DNA of 64,000 bases from Methylocystis sp. IM3 (GCF_038070105.1 NZ_JBBPBZ010000002.1:2492001-2556000); one strand, 5' to 3'. Shown: positions 36,747 to 45,268, counted from the stretch's first letter. Program-made: numbers and translations. The notes: generated by a model not told the origin, from the sequence alone.

Positions 36747-37550
36747 ATGAGGCGCAGGATTACGGGAGCGATTCTAGCGGCGATGGCGGCTAGCGTGGGC
36801 TACGGCGGCGCACGGGCGCAGACCATCGATCTCGCCGCCTCGAAGGTTATCGACCTCAGCCACCCCTACGACGCCAATACTGTTTACTGGCCGACGGAAC
36901 CCACTGGCTTCCAGCTCAAGCAAGAGCACAAGGGTCTGACCAAAGGCGGCTTTTTCTACTATTCGAACACATTCTGCTCACCCGAGCATGGCGGCACACA
37001 TATAGACGCGCCGATGCATTTCGCTGAGAATCATTGGACGAATGCCGAGATTCCGCTCGACAGGCTCATACGTCCCGCCGTTGTAATCGACATTTCGGAA
37101 AAGGCGTCGAAGAACAGAGACTATGCGCTGAGCCCTGCCGATGTGCAGGAGTGGGAAAAAAACAACGGTCGCATCCCGGACGGAGCGATCGTCCTGCTCC
37201 GAACAGGCTGGAGCGCACGCTGGCCGCACCGCAAGGCCTATCTCGGCGATGACACACCCGGAGTGGCCACGAACCTCCATTTTCCCGCCTTCGGACCCGA
37301 GGCCGCGACGCTCCTCGTCAGCGACCGTCATGTTTCGATGATTGGACTCGATACAGCGAGCATCGATATCGGTCCCTCACAGGATTTCATGGTTCACCGC
37401 ATTGTCAGCGCTGCCAATGTCCCCGGGCTCGAGAATCTCGCAAATCTCGACCAGCTGCCGGCGACAGGCGCGGTCGTCATGGCCATGCCAATGAAGATCG
37501 CACAAGGTTCTGGCGCGCCGGCGCGGGTCATCGCCTTTGCGCCTCGCTAG
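36747..37550 (+). CDS. Exported cyclase-family hydrolase (kynurenine-formamidase-like)
   Basis: A 267-residue protein of the cyclase/KynB family. The metal site is HGGTHIDAPMHF (81-92), with further conserved segments ALSPADVQEW, VLLRTGWSARW and SMIGLDTASID. An N-terminal hydrophobic leader (GAILAAMAASVGYGGARA) suggests export to the periplasm, unlike cytoplasmic KynB. The ATG at 36747 is preceded by GGAGGGG; the open frame upstream to 36543 lacks family similarity. Members hydrolyse N-formylkynurenine or cyclic amides and esters; the substrate here is unknown. No tryptophan-degradation genes adjoin. Confidence 0.83.
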   Translation: MRRRITGAILAAMAASVGYGGARAQTIDLAASKVIDLSHPYDANTVYWPTEPTGFQLKQEHKGLTKGGFFYYSNTFCSPEHGGTHIDAPMHFAENHWTNAEIPLDRLIRPAVVIDISEKASKNRDYALSPADVQEWEKNNGRIPDGAIVLLRTGWSARWPHRKAYLGDDTPGVATNLHFPAFGPEAATLLVSDRHVSMIGLDTASIDIGPSQDFMVHRIVSAANVPGLENLANLDQLPATGAVVMAMPMKIAQGSGAPARVIAFAPR

Positions 37551-37561
37551 AGTCTCTTCCT

Positions 37562-38418
37562 TCACTTCTCTCGAAAATTCTCGATCAATACGTGTATCGG
37601 ATGCCGATCGACGGAAACGTCTCCGCTAAATGGATGATCGTAGGACAGGATCTCGAATAGTCCGAGTAAAATGATGAAGGAGATAGCCCCATCATCACAG
37701 ACTGAGCGCGGAGATTTTCCATGCCGAAGAAGTAAGTGAAGCCTATTGTCACGAGCGCTCCACAGAGCAGCATGATCCAAAGCGCGGGCGGAACGGCACC
37801 CGTTGCAAGATGAAGACGACCGCGCCGGGCCTCTGTGATGGCTCCGAGCTCCTTCATGGGTTCCACGTCGATCGCCGGCCGCTTGTCGGCCACGAATCGA
37901 ACGCAAGCGACATAGAGAGCTTCCAGAGCCCTGGTCGCATCCGAGCTTTCTCCGCCTCGCGCCATCCGCAGCCATTCGTCATCTACGACGCTGGAGAGAT
38001 ATTGCTGTAACGCGGCGCGTGTCGCGACGGCGTCTGCCTCTCCCCCACTCGCAAGACGAAAACGAGTGTGCCGCTCCTGATTCCTCTAACACACGCAATT
38101 CCGCCTCGTTGAATTTCTCCCAGACTGACACAATCGCAAAGGCAAGGATCACCGCGTAAATCACTCCGATGGTCGCAAATTTGAAGCCGGCAATATCGCT
38201 GTTCTTCGACAGGACGGAGAGCGTGAAGCGCTGCGAACGAGGAAGGGGCCCATCATTGCAAGGGCTGTCGGCGCTAAAATGGTAACAAACGCCCCGAGCC
38301 AGAGCGGGAGGGAACATAAGGATAGCAACGCGCCTCTCCATATGGTTTCGCGAGGGTATAAGAATCGCTCAGGGACCAGAGACCGGGCCCAAAAGACGAA
38401 GGCCCTAAAATCTTTCAC
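37562..38418 (-). pseudogene. Frameshifted DUF4239 (bestrophin-like) membrane protein
   Basis: One DUF4239-like protein is spread over successive frames. From 38418 the first frame gives the N-terminal helix LWLGAFVTILAPTALAMMG. Near 38225 the match moves to a second frame (SVLSKNSDIAGFKFATIGV, VIYAVILAFAIVSVWEKFNE). Near 38060 it moves to a third (LASGGEADAV, DDEWLRMARGGES, PPALWIMLLCGALVTIGFTY). Near 37690 a last shift restores the C-terminus (ISFIILLGLFEILSYDHPFS). Joined, they give a normal DUF4239 protein. Three shifts in 850 bp mean either an old pseudogene or base-calling errors; two of the three sites sit beside G-runs. Confidence 0.75.
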
Positions 38419-38513
38419 GGATAATTAACGTATTCACGATTACCTAAACAATCGCATGAGCGTTCGCTCGGGATTCCAATTATTAGCCCTGCGCAAGAGA
38501 CTCGAGGCGCCCG

Positions 38514-38834
38514 ATGAATCTCCTGGAATTTGGCAAACCGCGTGGCCCGAATGATCTCGTCGCTCCCCAAGTCACGAAGGGGCCGGGATCCATCAAATCC
38601 TATGATAGCCTGGCTGGTTCTGCGTTGCTTCGGCGGGCAGGCAAAGCCGCTGGGGCGAAAGCGCCCCTGCGCGGCGATCAGGCGTCGAATCTCATCGCAT
38701 CGCGCCGAAAGGAAGCACCGCTCGACCAGCTTGGGCGCGAGCTTTCCAATTACTATGAGTTCTTGCTGAGCCAGCCGATTCCCGAGCGTCTTGTTGCGCT
38801 TGTTGAAGCATTGGACGCTCGTCCGGGCCGCTAA
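38514..38834 (+). CDS. NepR-like anti-sigma factor
   Basis: A 106-residue protein whose C-terminal part, LDQLGRELSNYYEFLLSQPI to VALVEALD (about 70-101), fits the NepR pattern: an IGxxLRxxYD-type helix, then a PVPxRxxxLLxxL helix. NepR proteins bind the ECF sigma factor EcfG and release it when phosphorylated PhyR takes NepR away, switching on the alphaproteobacterial general stress response. The N-terminal 65 residues are basic and probably disordered. No ecfG or phyR lies nearby, so it is an orphan copy. The start codon is unsure; the ribosome site before 38514 is weak. Confidence 0.6.
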   Translation: MNLLEFGKPRGPNDLVAPQVTKGPGSIKSYDSLAGSALLRRAGKAAGAKAPLRGDQASNLIASRRKEAPLDQLGRELSNYYEFLLSQPIPERLVALVEALDARPGR

Positions 38835-39344
38835 GGCATCGCAGCAACAATGTCTTGACCGTGTCGCAACCCCGTTCGCGGCGCTCGCACGCACGACGAA
38901 GCGAGAGAGGATATTCGTCGTTTAGGCTCACGAAGCTGCAAACAGCCACCTCATCGCTCCGCCTTAGGGCTGATGCATGAGACCAAAAGTGCGCGCCACG
39001 AAAGGCCCGTCCGGCAGAAGCTTAGCCTGATCGAGAAGCCCCTCTGGGCCGAGTGATCCAGCCCCCCCCCGTGGCTGCCTGCAGCGTTTGCGCTGAATTA
39101 TCCAAATCCCCACGAACCACAAGGATTTAATATGTTGCAAGGTCGCAACATGCGGACCAGAACATTGTTCAAGACGCGATGCTTTCTTGGCAGGACACCA
39201 AAATAGAAGGTAACGTAAGACCGTTACAATAGAGACATTTCACAGGCCCATCATAGGAACTTGAAGATAGCTTTTCAGTCCAACGCCTACTGTTTGAACA
39301 CGTGAAAATTACACTACAGAGGCGTAGGCCCAAAGGGGGATTAG
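38835..39344. other. Long intergenic stretch before LuxR paralog 3
   Basis: About 510 bp with no convincing open frame. It contains a run of nine C (39062-39070) and an AT-rich segment with TAAGACCGTTACAATAGAGA near 39218-39237. It probably holds the promoter of the third LuxR paralog. No repeat of the curlin-gene hairpin is seen. Confidence 0.35.
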
Positions 39345-40058
39345 ATGATCGCAGAGGCTCAGGAACAGATTCGCCTGAACGAGGTAGGCAGCCTTGAACT
39401 GACGATGACGGCGACTACCCCCTCCGTCGTCATCGTAGAGGCGAGATCCCTCATCCGGGAATGCATCGCGCTTAGCCTGCAGAAGAAACTGGCTCTGCCA
39501 GTTCTCGCTTATCCGACCGTGCAGAGTTGGACACAGGACCCCGCGGGCTCTTCCGCCTGCATCGTGATTCTCAGTGGAATAGACAGAGAAATCGAGATCA
39601 CGGGGTCTGATATTTCGCACGACGCGGAGCAAAAACCCGTTCCGCTCGTCATCCTCTCAGACAATTTCAACCTGGACCAGATGAGCCACGTCATTCGCAA
39701 TGGGGCGAAAGGATATATCCCAAGCAACACCCCTCTAGAGGTGGCGGCTCAAGCCATAAGGTTGGTTTTGTCTGGCGGCGTCTTCCTCCCAGCACAGGCC
39801 GCCAAGGAAATGTGGCAAAGCGCTCGCGCCGATCCGACCCGAAAAGACGCGAAACTGGATTTCACCGCCCGCGAAAACGAAGTGGTGAAAGCCTTGTTGA
39901 AGGGAAAATCCAACAAAGTAATCGCACATGAACTTGGCATGAGCGCAAGCAGCGTGAAGGTGCATATCCGTAACGTCATGCGCAAGCTGCAGGTTCGCAA
40001 TCGCACTGAAGCGGTGGTCAAAATTGCTGACATCATCGCCCGGCCTGAGCGACAGTAA
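39345..40058 (+). CDS. LuxR-type regulator with degenerate receiver (paralog 3)
   Basis: A 237-residue paralog. The receiver-like domain reads SVVIVEARSLIRECIALSLQ with the acidic pair lost; the phosphoacceptor site is IVILSGID, and the Lys segment is GYIPSNTPLEVA. The LuxR domain, FTARENEVVKALLKGKSNKV and MSASSVKVHIRNVMRKL, is almost identical to that of the neighbouring paralog 4, so these two are the most recent duplicates. The two genes converge across a terminator at 40057-40099. Probable target genes are the surface proteins around it; this is inferred from proximity. Confidence 0.85.
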   Translation: MIAEAQEQIRLNEVGSLELTMTATTPSVVIVEARSLIRECIALSLQKKLALPVLAYPTVQSWTQDPAGSSACIVILSGIDREIEITGSDISHDAEQKPVPLVILSDNFNLDQMSHVIRNGAKGYIPSNTPLEVAAQAIRLVLSGGVFLPAQAAKEMWQSARADPTRKDAKLDFTARENEVVKALLKGKSNKVIAHELGMSASSVKVHIRNVMRKLQVRNRTEAVVKIADIIARPERQ

Positions 40059-40099
40059 AAAGGGCACAGCTTTCGCTAAGTCGGAGACGGCCCTTTTTT
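40057..40099. terminator. Bidirectional terminator between LuxR paralogs 3 and 4
   Basis: AAAAAGGGC and GCCCTTTTT pair over 9 bp around a 24-nt loop, with T-runs on both strands. It overlaps the stop codon of paralog 3 and serves the convergent pair. Confidence 0.65.
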
Positions 40100-40195
40100 C
40101 AGATGGTTAGTTGGCAGCCCACGCAAACGAAACAAAGCTCTTGAAGCTAAACTATGCCAATGAAACTCGTTTACATCTTATGAGATAGCTCCCAG

Positions 40196-40885
40196 TTACG
40201 ACATGATTTCGGCGAGCTTCAGGACTGCCTCGGTGCGGGTGTGCACGTTGAGCTTCCTCATTACATTGCTGACATGCACCTTCACGCTGCTCGCGCTCAA
40301 GCCGAGCTCATGGGCTATAACCTTATTGGACATTCCTTTTAACAGCGCTTTTACCACCTCATTCTCACGTGCGGTGAAATTCGGCCCGCGCTGAGCTCGC
40401 GCCAATTCCGGCGAATTACTCTCCCACATCTCCAAGGCTGCATCGGCTGGTATGAAAACGCCACCCACAAGGACAAGCTTGATCGCTCGCGCCACAATTT
40501 CTAGCGGCGTATCGCTCGGAATATAGCCTTTCGCTCCGCTGCGAAGAATATTGGCGACATTGTTCGGGCTCGTCTTGTTTGAAAAGACGATGACCGGGAC
40601 CTCGAGGTCATCGGTGAACAGGTCGGACAATACGAATGATTCTTTCGCATCAATATTGCCAAGCAATATGGCGCCGACCGGAACTGTCTGTCGGGCCTGC
40701 TCCCAGTTATCGATATCTGGAAACGTCAGCACGGGATGCCCCAGCTTTTCACGCAGGCACAAGGCCAAACAATCGCGAATGAAGGCCCTCGTTTCGATTA
40801 TGACGATGGTCGGAAGGAGGACCTCGACGGTCGAATCGGCGGGAAGGGTTTCGCCGAAGTAATCACCTCGAATTTGTCTGGCCAC
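40196..40885 (-). CDS. LuxR-type regulator with degenerate receiver (paralog 4)
   Basis: A 229-residue paralog starting at a GTG (40885) preceded by GAGAGG. The receiver-like domain has TIVIIETRAFIRDCLALCL without the acidic pair, AILLGNIDAKES at the phosphoacceptor position, and GYIPSDTPLEIV where Lys is expected. The LuxR domain is FTARENEVVKALLKGMSNKV and LSASSVKVHVSNVMRKL. It converges with paralog 3 and is oriented toward it, away from the NPxVLAP genes at 41-42 kb. Four such copies in 14 kb suggest regulators that respond to different inputs or form heterodimers. Confidence 0.85.
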   Translation of the reverse strand: MARQIRGDYFGETLPADSTVEVLLPTIVIIETRAFIRDCLALCLREKLGHPVLTFPDIDNWEQARQTVPVGAILLGNIDAKESFVLSDLFTDDLEVPVIVFSNKTSPNNVANILRSGAKGYIPSDTPLEIVARAIKLVLVGGVFIPADAALEMWESNSPELARAQRGPNFTARENEVVKALLKGMSNKVIAHELGLSASSVKVHVSNVMRKLNVHTRTEAVLKLAEIMS

Positions 40886-41029
40886 GGAATCCTCTCGGAA
40901 TCGCCTGAAATGATTGACCTGAAACTAAACGAGACGATCACGCCATTCACTTTGTCAGAATGTCGCAGAATCTTGGTTCCCTCGCGCGTCCTGAGCAACG
41001 CACTCGAACTCTCACCGCGACGCTCCCAG

Positions 41030-41278
41030 TTAGAGGTCGATTCCCCAGGGCCAGTCGAACGGAGATCTCTCGTCCTCGGAGAGCCTCTTTGGTGCGACGC
41101 TGGAACGCCTCTGTTTGGCGTTTTGGAAACCGCCTTGCTGAGATGTGACCTTGATCTCTCCCCTGGGAAGCACGAACCGAGCGGCAGGCGCAAGCACAAC
41201 CGGGTTTATCACTTGTTGCGCGGAAGCGACACCGGCATACAACGCGCCACAAGCTAAGCAGAAAACTCCTATCCGCAT
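41030..41278 (-). CDS. Small exported NPxVLAP-motif protein
   Basis: An 82-residue protein with a signal peptide (RIGVFCLACGALYAGVASA) and then INPVVLAPAAR (24-34) and FVLPRGE directly at the mature N-terminus. The rest is basic and Ser/Gln-rich, ending SPFDWPWGIDL. The gene at 41916 encodes a clear relative: same leader, INPNVLAPAAR, QALPRGE, and a C-terminal GPFWPWD. The TpsB-Omp protein carries the motif in the same place. I know no described family with this motif. The start at 41278 begins the signal peptide; the frame extends 14 codons further without good reason to use them. Confidence 0.6.
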   Translation of the reverse strand: MRIGVFCLACGALYAGVASAQQVINPVVLAPAARFVLPRGEIKVTSQQGGFQNAKQRRSSVAPKRLSEDERSPFDWPWGIDL

Positions 41279-41485
41279 CGGCTGCCCCACATCCTGACTG
41301 CAAGGCGTCCGCAATAGCACGACAGCTCCATAGAAACCAGAGCCTCAGCCTCTGCTGCCGTCTCTCGCCGCGCTCAAGCATCAGCGTAGCCGTTCGTCGG
41401 CGGGCCCAGCCGTGCTCGCCAACTGACGAAACAGCTCCTCCAAAGCCCCAGCAGGGCCGGTCCACCGGCGTCCGCTCGTCGTGCC

Positions 41486-41884
41486 CTACCCGCTCATGTT
41501 CCGCAAAATGCCCTTCAATCGTTCGACAATCGTCGTCGGTTCTCTCCGACTTTGACGACGACGACGCCTTTTTTCACTCGGCTGACGATGCGGCGAAGGA
41601 GCAAGCTGCTCCCACTTATTAGAAGGTCTGTCATCCAGCCTTTTGTTCGAAATTTCCGGAGGAAGCGGGGGCGGCGTCGAATGCCCCTGATCCAATAGAC
41701 CGGCGTGTCCGAGATCCAGGATGTCGCCATGTGCTGCTTGAGATTGAATGAGTTTATACATCAGAAAGAATAGCAAGGCGCCAATTGGACCACCGATATA
41801 TGCCTGAGGTCCATTGCCGAGCAGTTGCGCGGCAATGTCTACGCCGAAAAGAACCGTGATGAAGGCTCCGACATAAAACAGCAT
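41486..41884 (-). CDS. Small membrane protein with proline-rich and basic tail
   Basis: A 132-residue protein with two hydrophobic helices (about 2-20 and 30-46), then a glycine- and proline-rich cytoplasmic linker (STPPPLPPEIS). A very basic segment (EKRRRRRQSRRE) follows, and the protein ends with a short amphipathic helix (VERLKGILRNM). No family recognised. It sits between the two related NPxVLAP genes in the same direction, 31 bp from the one at 41916, so it may be co-transcribed with it. Confidence 0.55.
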   Translation of the reverse strand: MLFYVGAFITVLFGVDIAAQLLGNGPQAYIGGPIGALLFFLMYKLIQSQAAHGDILDLGHAGLLDQGHSTPPPLPPEISNKRLDDRPSNKWEQLAPSPHRQPSEKRRRRRQSRREPTTIVERLKGILRNMSG

Positions 41885-41915
41885 GACTGCGCCAGATTAA
41901 ACGTAACTTCGCTTG

Positions 41916-42176
41916 TTAATCCCAAGGCCAAAAGGGTCCCTCGCCATCTGCGATGGGAGGCCTGGGGGGAGCGGGCCTCACACGTCGCAGTTTCCCCGAT
42001 CGGGGTGCGCCCCGCATCACGCCATGCGGAACCGCGCGCTGTGGAGGCTCACTGACCACCTCTCCCCTGGGCAAGGCCTGGCGCGCCGCAGGAGCCAGAA
42101 CATTCGGGTTTATCTCCTGCGCAAGAGCGCCCGCCACGCAGCTCGTGAAAATCAGACAAACAACCAAAATCCGCAT
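41916..42176 (-). CDS. Small exported NPxVLAP-motif protein
   Basis: An 86-residue protein with signal peptide RILVVCLIFTSCVAGALA, then INPNVLAPAAR (22-32), QALPRGE, and a Pro/Arg-rich remainder ending GEGPFWPWD. It matches the protein at 41030 at both ends, which argues that both are genuine genes under selection rather than chance frames. The ATG at 42176 begins directly at the signal peptide. A role at the cell surface with the TpsB-Omp protein is plausible because that protein has the same motif. Confidence 0.6.
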   Translation of the reverse strand: MRILVVCLIFTSCVAGALAQEINPNVLAPAARQALPRGEVVSEPPQRAVPHGVMRGAPRSGKLRRVRPAPPRPPIADGEGPFWPWD

Positions 42177-42286
42177 GAGCCCGCCAGTCTTGAGGTTTCC
42201 TACGCAAGGGATAGCACAGGCTGTAGAGATAAACTACAGCCGCAGTCGCAAGCCCCTCTCTCCAGAGCAGGCGAGCAGCGGCGCCA

Positions 42287-44698
42287 TCAACCTCCGCCGC
42301 TATTCACGGGCGTGTAAAGAAACGGCCGGCGAAACATGCCGCCCATGTGATGCGTATTGTGGCAACGTAGCGCGATCGTATTGTCGCCTGCGTTCAGTTC
42401 GTTAATGAGCGGCACGTCCCACTCGAAGCGGTAATCGTTCACCCACCATGGCTCGACCTGCTGACGTTTCGCAACCTCTGCGCCATTGATGAAAAGCTCA
42501 CATGCGTTGAACAGGCCGGGAAAAAGGATATGCGGATTGGCGACGGCCTGCCGTGCAGAAAGACGAATCTGAGTACGGTACCAGATGTCGCCCGTGAAGC
42601 TCTGTTGGTCAGGATGCCGTATCCCTTGCGCCTGCACATAAAGGTCGGTTCGGATCATCTCCCACTCGGTCGGAGGGTAATCTTTCAACTTTTCCAGGTC
42701 ATAGTCCTGACGATGCGCGCGCCAATATGACAGATCGACAGGGTCGCTCAGAAACCCGCGGTCCTTGCCTGTTCGATCTGGGTCCCGGTGGAAGCTCCAC
42801 TCCAAAGGTAACGGCGCAAGAAGGCGCCCTTTTTCGCCATTCGTCCAGGAAAGCAATTCCTGATAATGCTGGACCTCACCGCTCCAAAATGCAGTTCCCG
42901 ATTCGAGCCGGGAGGCAGTGAACGCCTTGTTCATTTCCGTGAGCGCATCCCGCGCCCGAAGCCCCTCCTGACCTGCAGCAACGGCCTTCTGGAAGTCTAA
43001 ATCGCTCGCGGCGGCTTTCACCATCTCCGCATATTTCCTCATTGTCTCGTATCCAAGACGAACGAAACGCAGCCGCTCTACATAAAGCTCTCCGTTTTTG
43101 GAGAGGGGCTGTTTCTGGACCGCTTTCTCCGCTTCTTGAAGAAAGGGGCCAAGGCGCTCTACAAGCTCCGGCGTGTAGATCGCGGGAGCAACAAAATACT
43201 CGTGTTCGGTGACGATGGTTTTTTCCCAGGCGTCGAAAATCTCGGACCAGTAAGCCCGCATCGGCTCCCGCGCCGGCCCGAAAAATCGCGCGTAGAAATC
43301 TTCAAGCAATTCGTGAACGTCGGCGTCCGGATTCCACATCAGCCGCGCACGCAAGTAAAGATTGGTGAACGTGGTCGCGAGAGCCATCCGGCTTTCCGTT
43401 GCTATTCCGAGCACGCCCGCGTCGCGATACGCCTTTACATCCTCCTCAAACGCCTGATGGCTTGGGTTTGGAAGATCCCGCCAGACGAGCATCGATTGGT
43501 CATAATCATAAATTGTCAGACGACCATGCGTTATATCGGCCCATTTTTTAAGTATGCCGAGATATTCCTGCTTTGGAGGAGAGCGTGGGTCTTGTACGGA
43601 ATGGATCGGATCGATGTCGATCGGCGCCAGCATTCCATATAGCGCCGGCTCCAGCATGATAGTGCGTACTGGAGGCAGGAACATATTCGAATAAGCGAGA
43701 AATCCGATCTTTGATCGGCTTTCGGGATGGCTCTCACGGAGGCGCCGGGCGACGCCATTGAGAAGCGCGAGCATGGCGTCGCTGACGGAAGGCCGAAGAG
43801 AATACTTGTCCCATTGCAGCTTGTTGAGTTCGGCGTCGCTCGCGGCCGTAGCGGTATACAGCCCGTCCTCCATGCTGAGGGAGAAGTCTTTGCCAGCCGC
43901 GTACAGCTTCTCGGTCGCCTTTGCGACATGGTCGGCTGTATTGGAATCAGTCAGGGGAATCTCGAAGACGCTCTTTCCAAGTCCTGCTGTGTACTGGCCG
44001 AGAGCGTGGCCCGCAGGCGGCACGTTTGCGTTGTTGTCCACCATCATATTGCGAAGCTGGAAGTCCGTTACTCCGCTGGATTCTCCCAACCACGACACCC
44101 AGAAGGAACGCAACTCGAAGGGAGGCGCGTAGAAGACTTTCAGATTGTCGACTACGAGCCTTGTTTCCTGCGGCACGCATTCCCCAAACTGTCCGGGCAT
44201 GAACCACCGGACCCCCCAGGCGCGCAGGAGCTCGGCGACAGCGAAGTAATGGCTTTCATCATTGGCGCCGGCGAGAAATATTTTATTGCCATCCCTTAGC
44301 ATTCCGATCCCATCCGCCCTGATATGAGGATCGGATTTGACGACGGCCGCGAGCTTCGCCTTGAAAGATGCGTTGTTTTCCACGGCTGCCTGTCCAACGA
44401 TCAGTAATGGACGTGCGCTCGCAAGAGCCTTCTCGATCGACTCGGGCGTATTGACGATCGGCAAGGCGACGCCCGTCATCAGCGCGATGTATTTCTGCAA
44501 ATCGTTAACGGCCTGGGATTCGAAGCGCCCGGCTTTTGGCGAGGCGATGATCGCGGTGGCGCTCTTCCCGCCATCGACGATATTCAGCGGCTGAGAGCCG
44601 CGCAATCCAGCCGTCGCCCCAAGCGCCTCATGCGTCGGACCGCCTGTGATCGCAAGAGCGGTGATGAATAGAAGCGCAATGATCCGCCCAATCGGCAT
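42287..44698 (-). CDS. Exported DUF4838-type glycosidase-like protein
   Basis: An 803-residue secreted protein with signal peptide (RIIALLFITALAITGGPTHE). An N-terminal alpha/beta domain (VNDLQKYIALMTGVALPIV, ESHYFAVAELLRAWGVRWFM) resembles the accessory domain of alpha-glucuronidases and hexosaminidases. The central DUF4838 region (LSMEDGLYTATAASD, FLAYSNMFLPP) has a TIM-barrel character. The C-terminal 120 residues form a beta-sandwich sugar-binding-like domain (DIWYRTQIRLSARQ, NACELFINGAEVAKR). Catalytic residues cannot be assigned. An AGGAGA site precedes the ATG at 44698. Probably acts on an extracellular polysaccharide. Confidence 0.75.
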   Translation of the reverse strand: MPIGRIIALLFITALAITGGPTHEALGATAGLRGSQPLNIVDGGKSATAIIASPKAGRFESQAVNDLQKYIALMTGVALPIVNTPESIEKALASARPLLIVGQAAVENNASFKAKLAAVVKSDPHIRADGIGMLRDGNKIFLAGANDESHYFAVAELLRAWGVRWFMPGQFGECVPQETRLVVDNLKVFYAPPFELRSFWVSWLGESSGVTDFQLRNMMVDNNANVPPAGHALGQYTAGLGKSVFEIPLTDSNTADHVAKATEKLYAAGKDFSLSMEDGLYTATAASDAELNKLQWDKYSLRPSVSDAMLALLNGVARRLRESHPESRSKIGFLAYSNMFLPPVRTIMLEPALYGMLAPIDIDPIHSVQDPRSPPKQEYLGILKKWADITHGRLTIYDYDQSMLVWRDLPNPSHQAFEEDVKAYRDAGVLGIATESRMALATTFTNLYLRARLMWNPDADVHELLEDFYARFFGPAREPMRAYWSEIFDAWEKTIVTEHEYFVAPAIYTPELVERLGPFLQEAEKAVQKQPLSKNGELYVERLRFVRLGYETMRKYAEMVKAAASDLDFQKAVAAGQEGLRARDALTEMNKAFTASRLESGTAFWSGEVQHYQELLSWTNGEKGRLLAPLPLEWSFHRDPDRTGKDRGFLSDPVDLSYWRAHRQDYDLEKLKDYPPTEWEMIRTDLYVQAQGIRHPDQQSFTGDIWYRTQIRLSARQAVANPHILFPGLFNACELFINGAEVAKRQQVEPWWVNDYRFEWDVPLINELNAGDNTIALRCHNTHHMGGMFRRPFLYTPVNSGGG

Positions 44699-44921
44699 GG
44701 GAAATTCTCCTGAAAGCGAACGATCTGGCAAAGGTGAAATACGGACGCCTCCGCTGCGGGCGTCTCTCCGGCTCCGTTGCATCCGTCTGTCTAAACGTGA
44801 AAAATAGGAAGGCCTCCTAAAGTGTAGATTTTGAGGCGTCTGATTATCTGAGAGACTGCGTCAGCGGCGATTGATCGGAGTCTTAGCTGAGACTGAGCAC
44901 GGCGCGATCCGGGGGAGGAGA

Positions 44922-45215
44922 ATGAGAAACATCAAGGCCGCGATGCTCGCGGCGGCAATAACGTCTGCGGCGAACGCAGGCGAGATTTCGTGCAACTCGA
45001 TCAGTGGCGAACTCAACCGCTGCGCTCTGCCGGACGCCAACAAAATGAAGGTGAAACTCAAGCTAGACCGTGAAGGCGCCTGCCAAAAGGGCGATACCTG
45101 GGGCGTCGACAGCGAGGGGGTTTGGGTCGACATGGGGTGCCGGGCGGTTTTTACCTACAAGGACCCCCATGCCCGCCCTTGGTGGCGGAGCTTGCTGGCG
45201 AAGCCGGGTCGATGA
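44922..45215 (+). CDS. Small exported DUF3011-like protein
   Basis: A 97-residue protein with a signal peptide (KAAMLAAAITSAANAGEI). The mature part has the four-cysteine pattern of DUF3011: SCNSISGELNRCALP, then GACQKGDTWGVDSEGVWVDM and GCRAVF. Two disulfides are likely in the periplasm. The function of this family is unknown. The ATG at 44922 follows a strong GGGAGGAGA site. It converges with the polysaccharide-export gene. Confidence 0.72.
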   Translation: MRNIKAAMLAAAITSAANAGEISCNSISGELNRCALPDANKMKVKLKLDREGACQKGDTWGVDSEGVWVDMGCRAVFTYKDPHARPWWRSLLAKPGR

Positions 45216-45268
45216 CAGGCCGGCGCGCCGGCTCGGGACTGGGACCGAAATTCTTCGAGCCGGTTCGC

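Noticed and set aside
39062..39070. Run of nine C as a possible phase-variation tract
   Set aside because: It lies in an intergenic stretch far from any start codon and not inside a frame, so slippage would not switch a visible gene; promoter-spacing effects cannot be judged.
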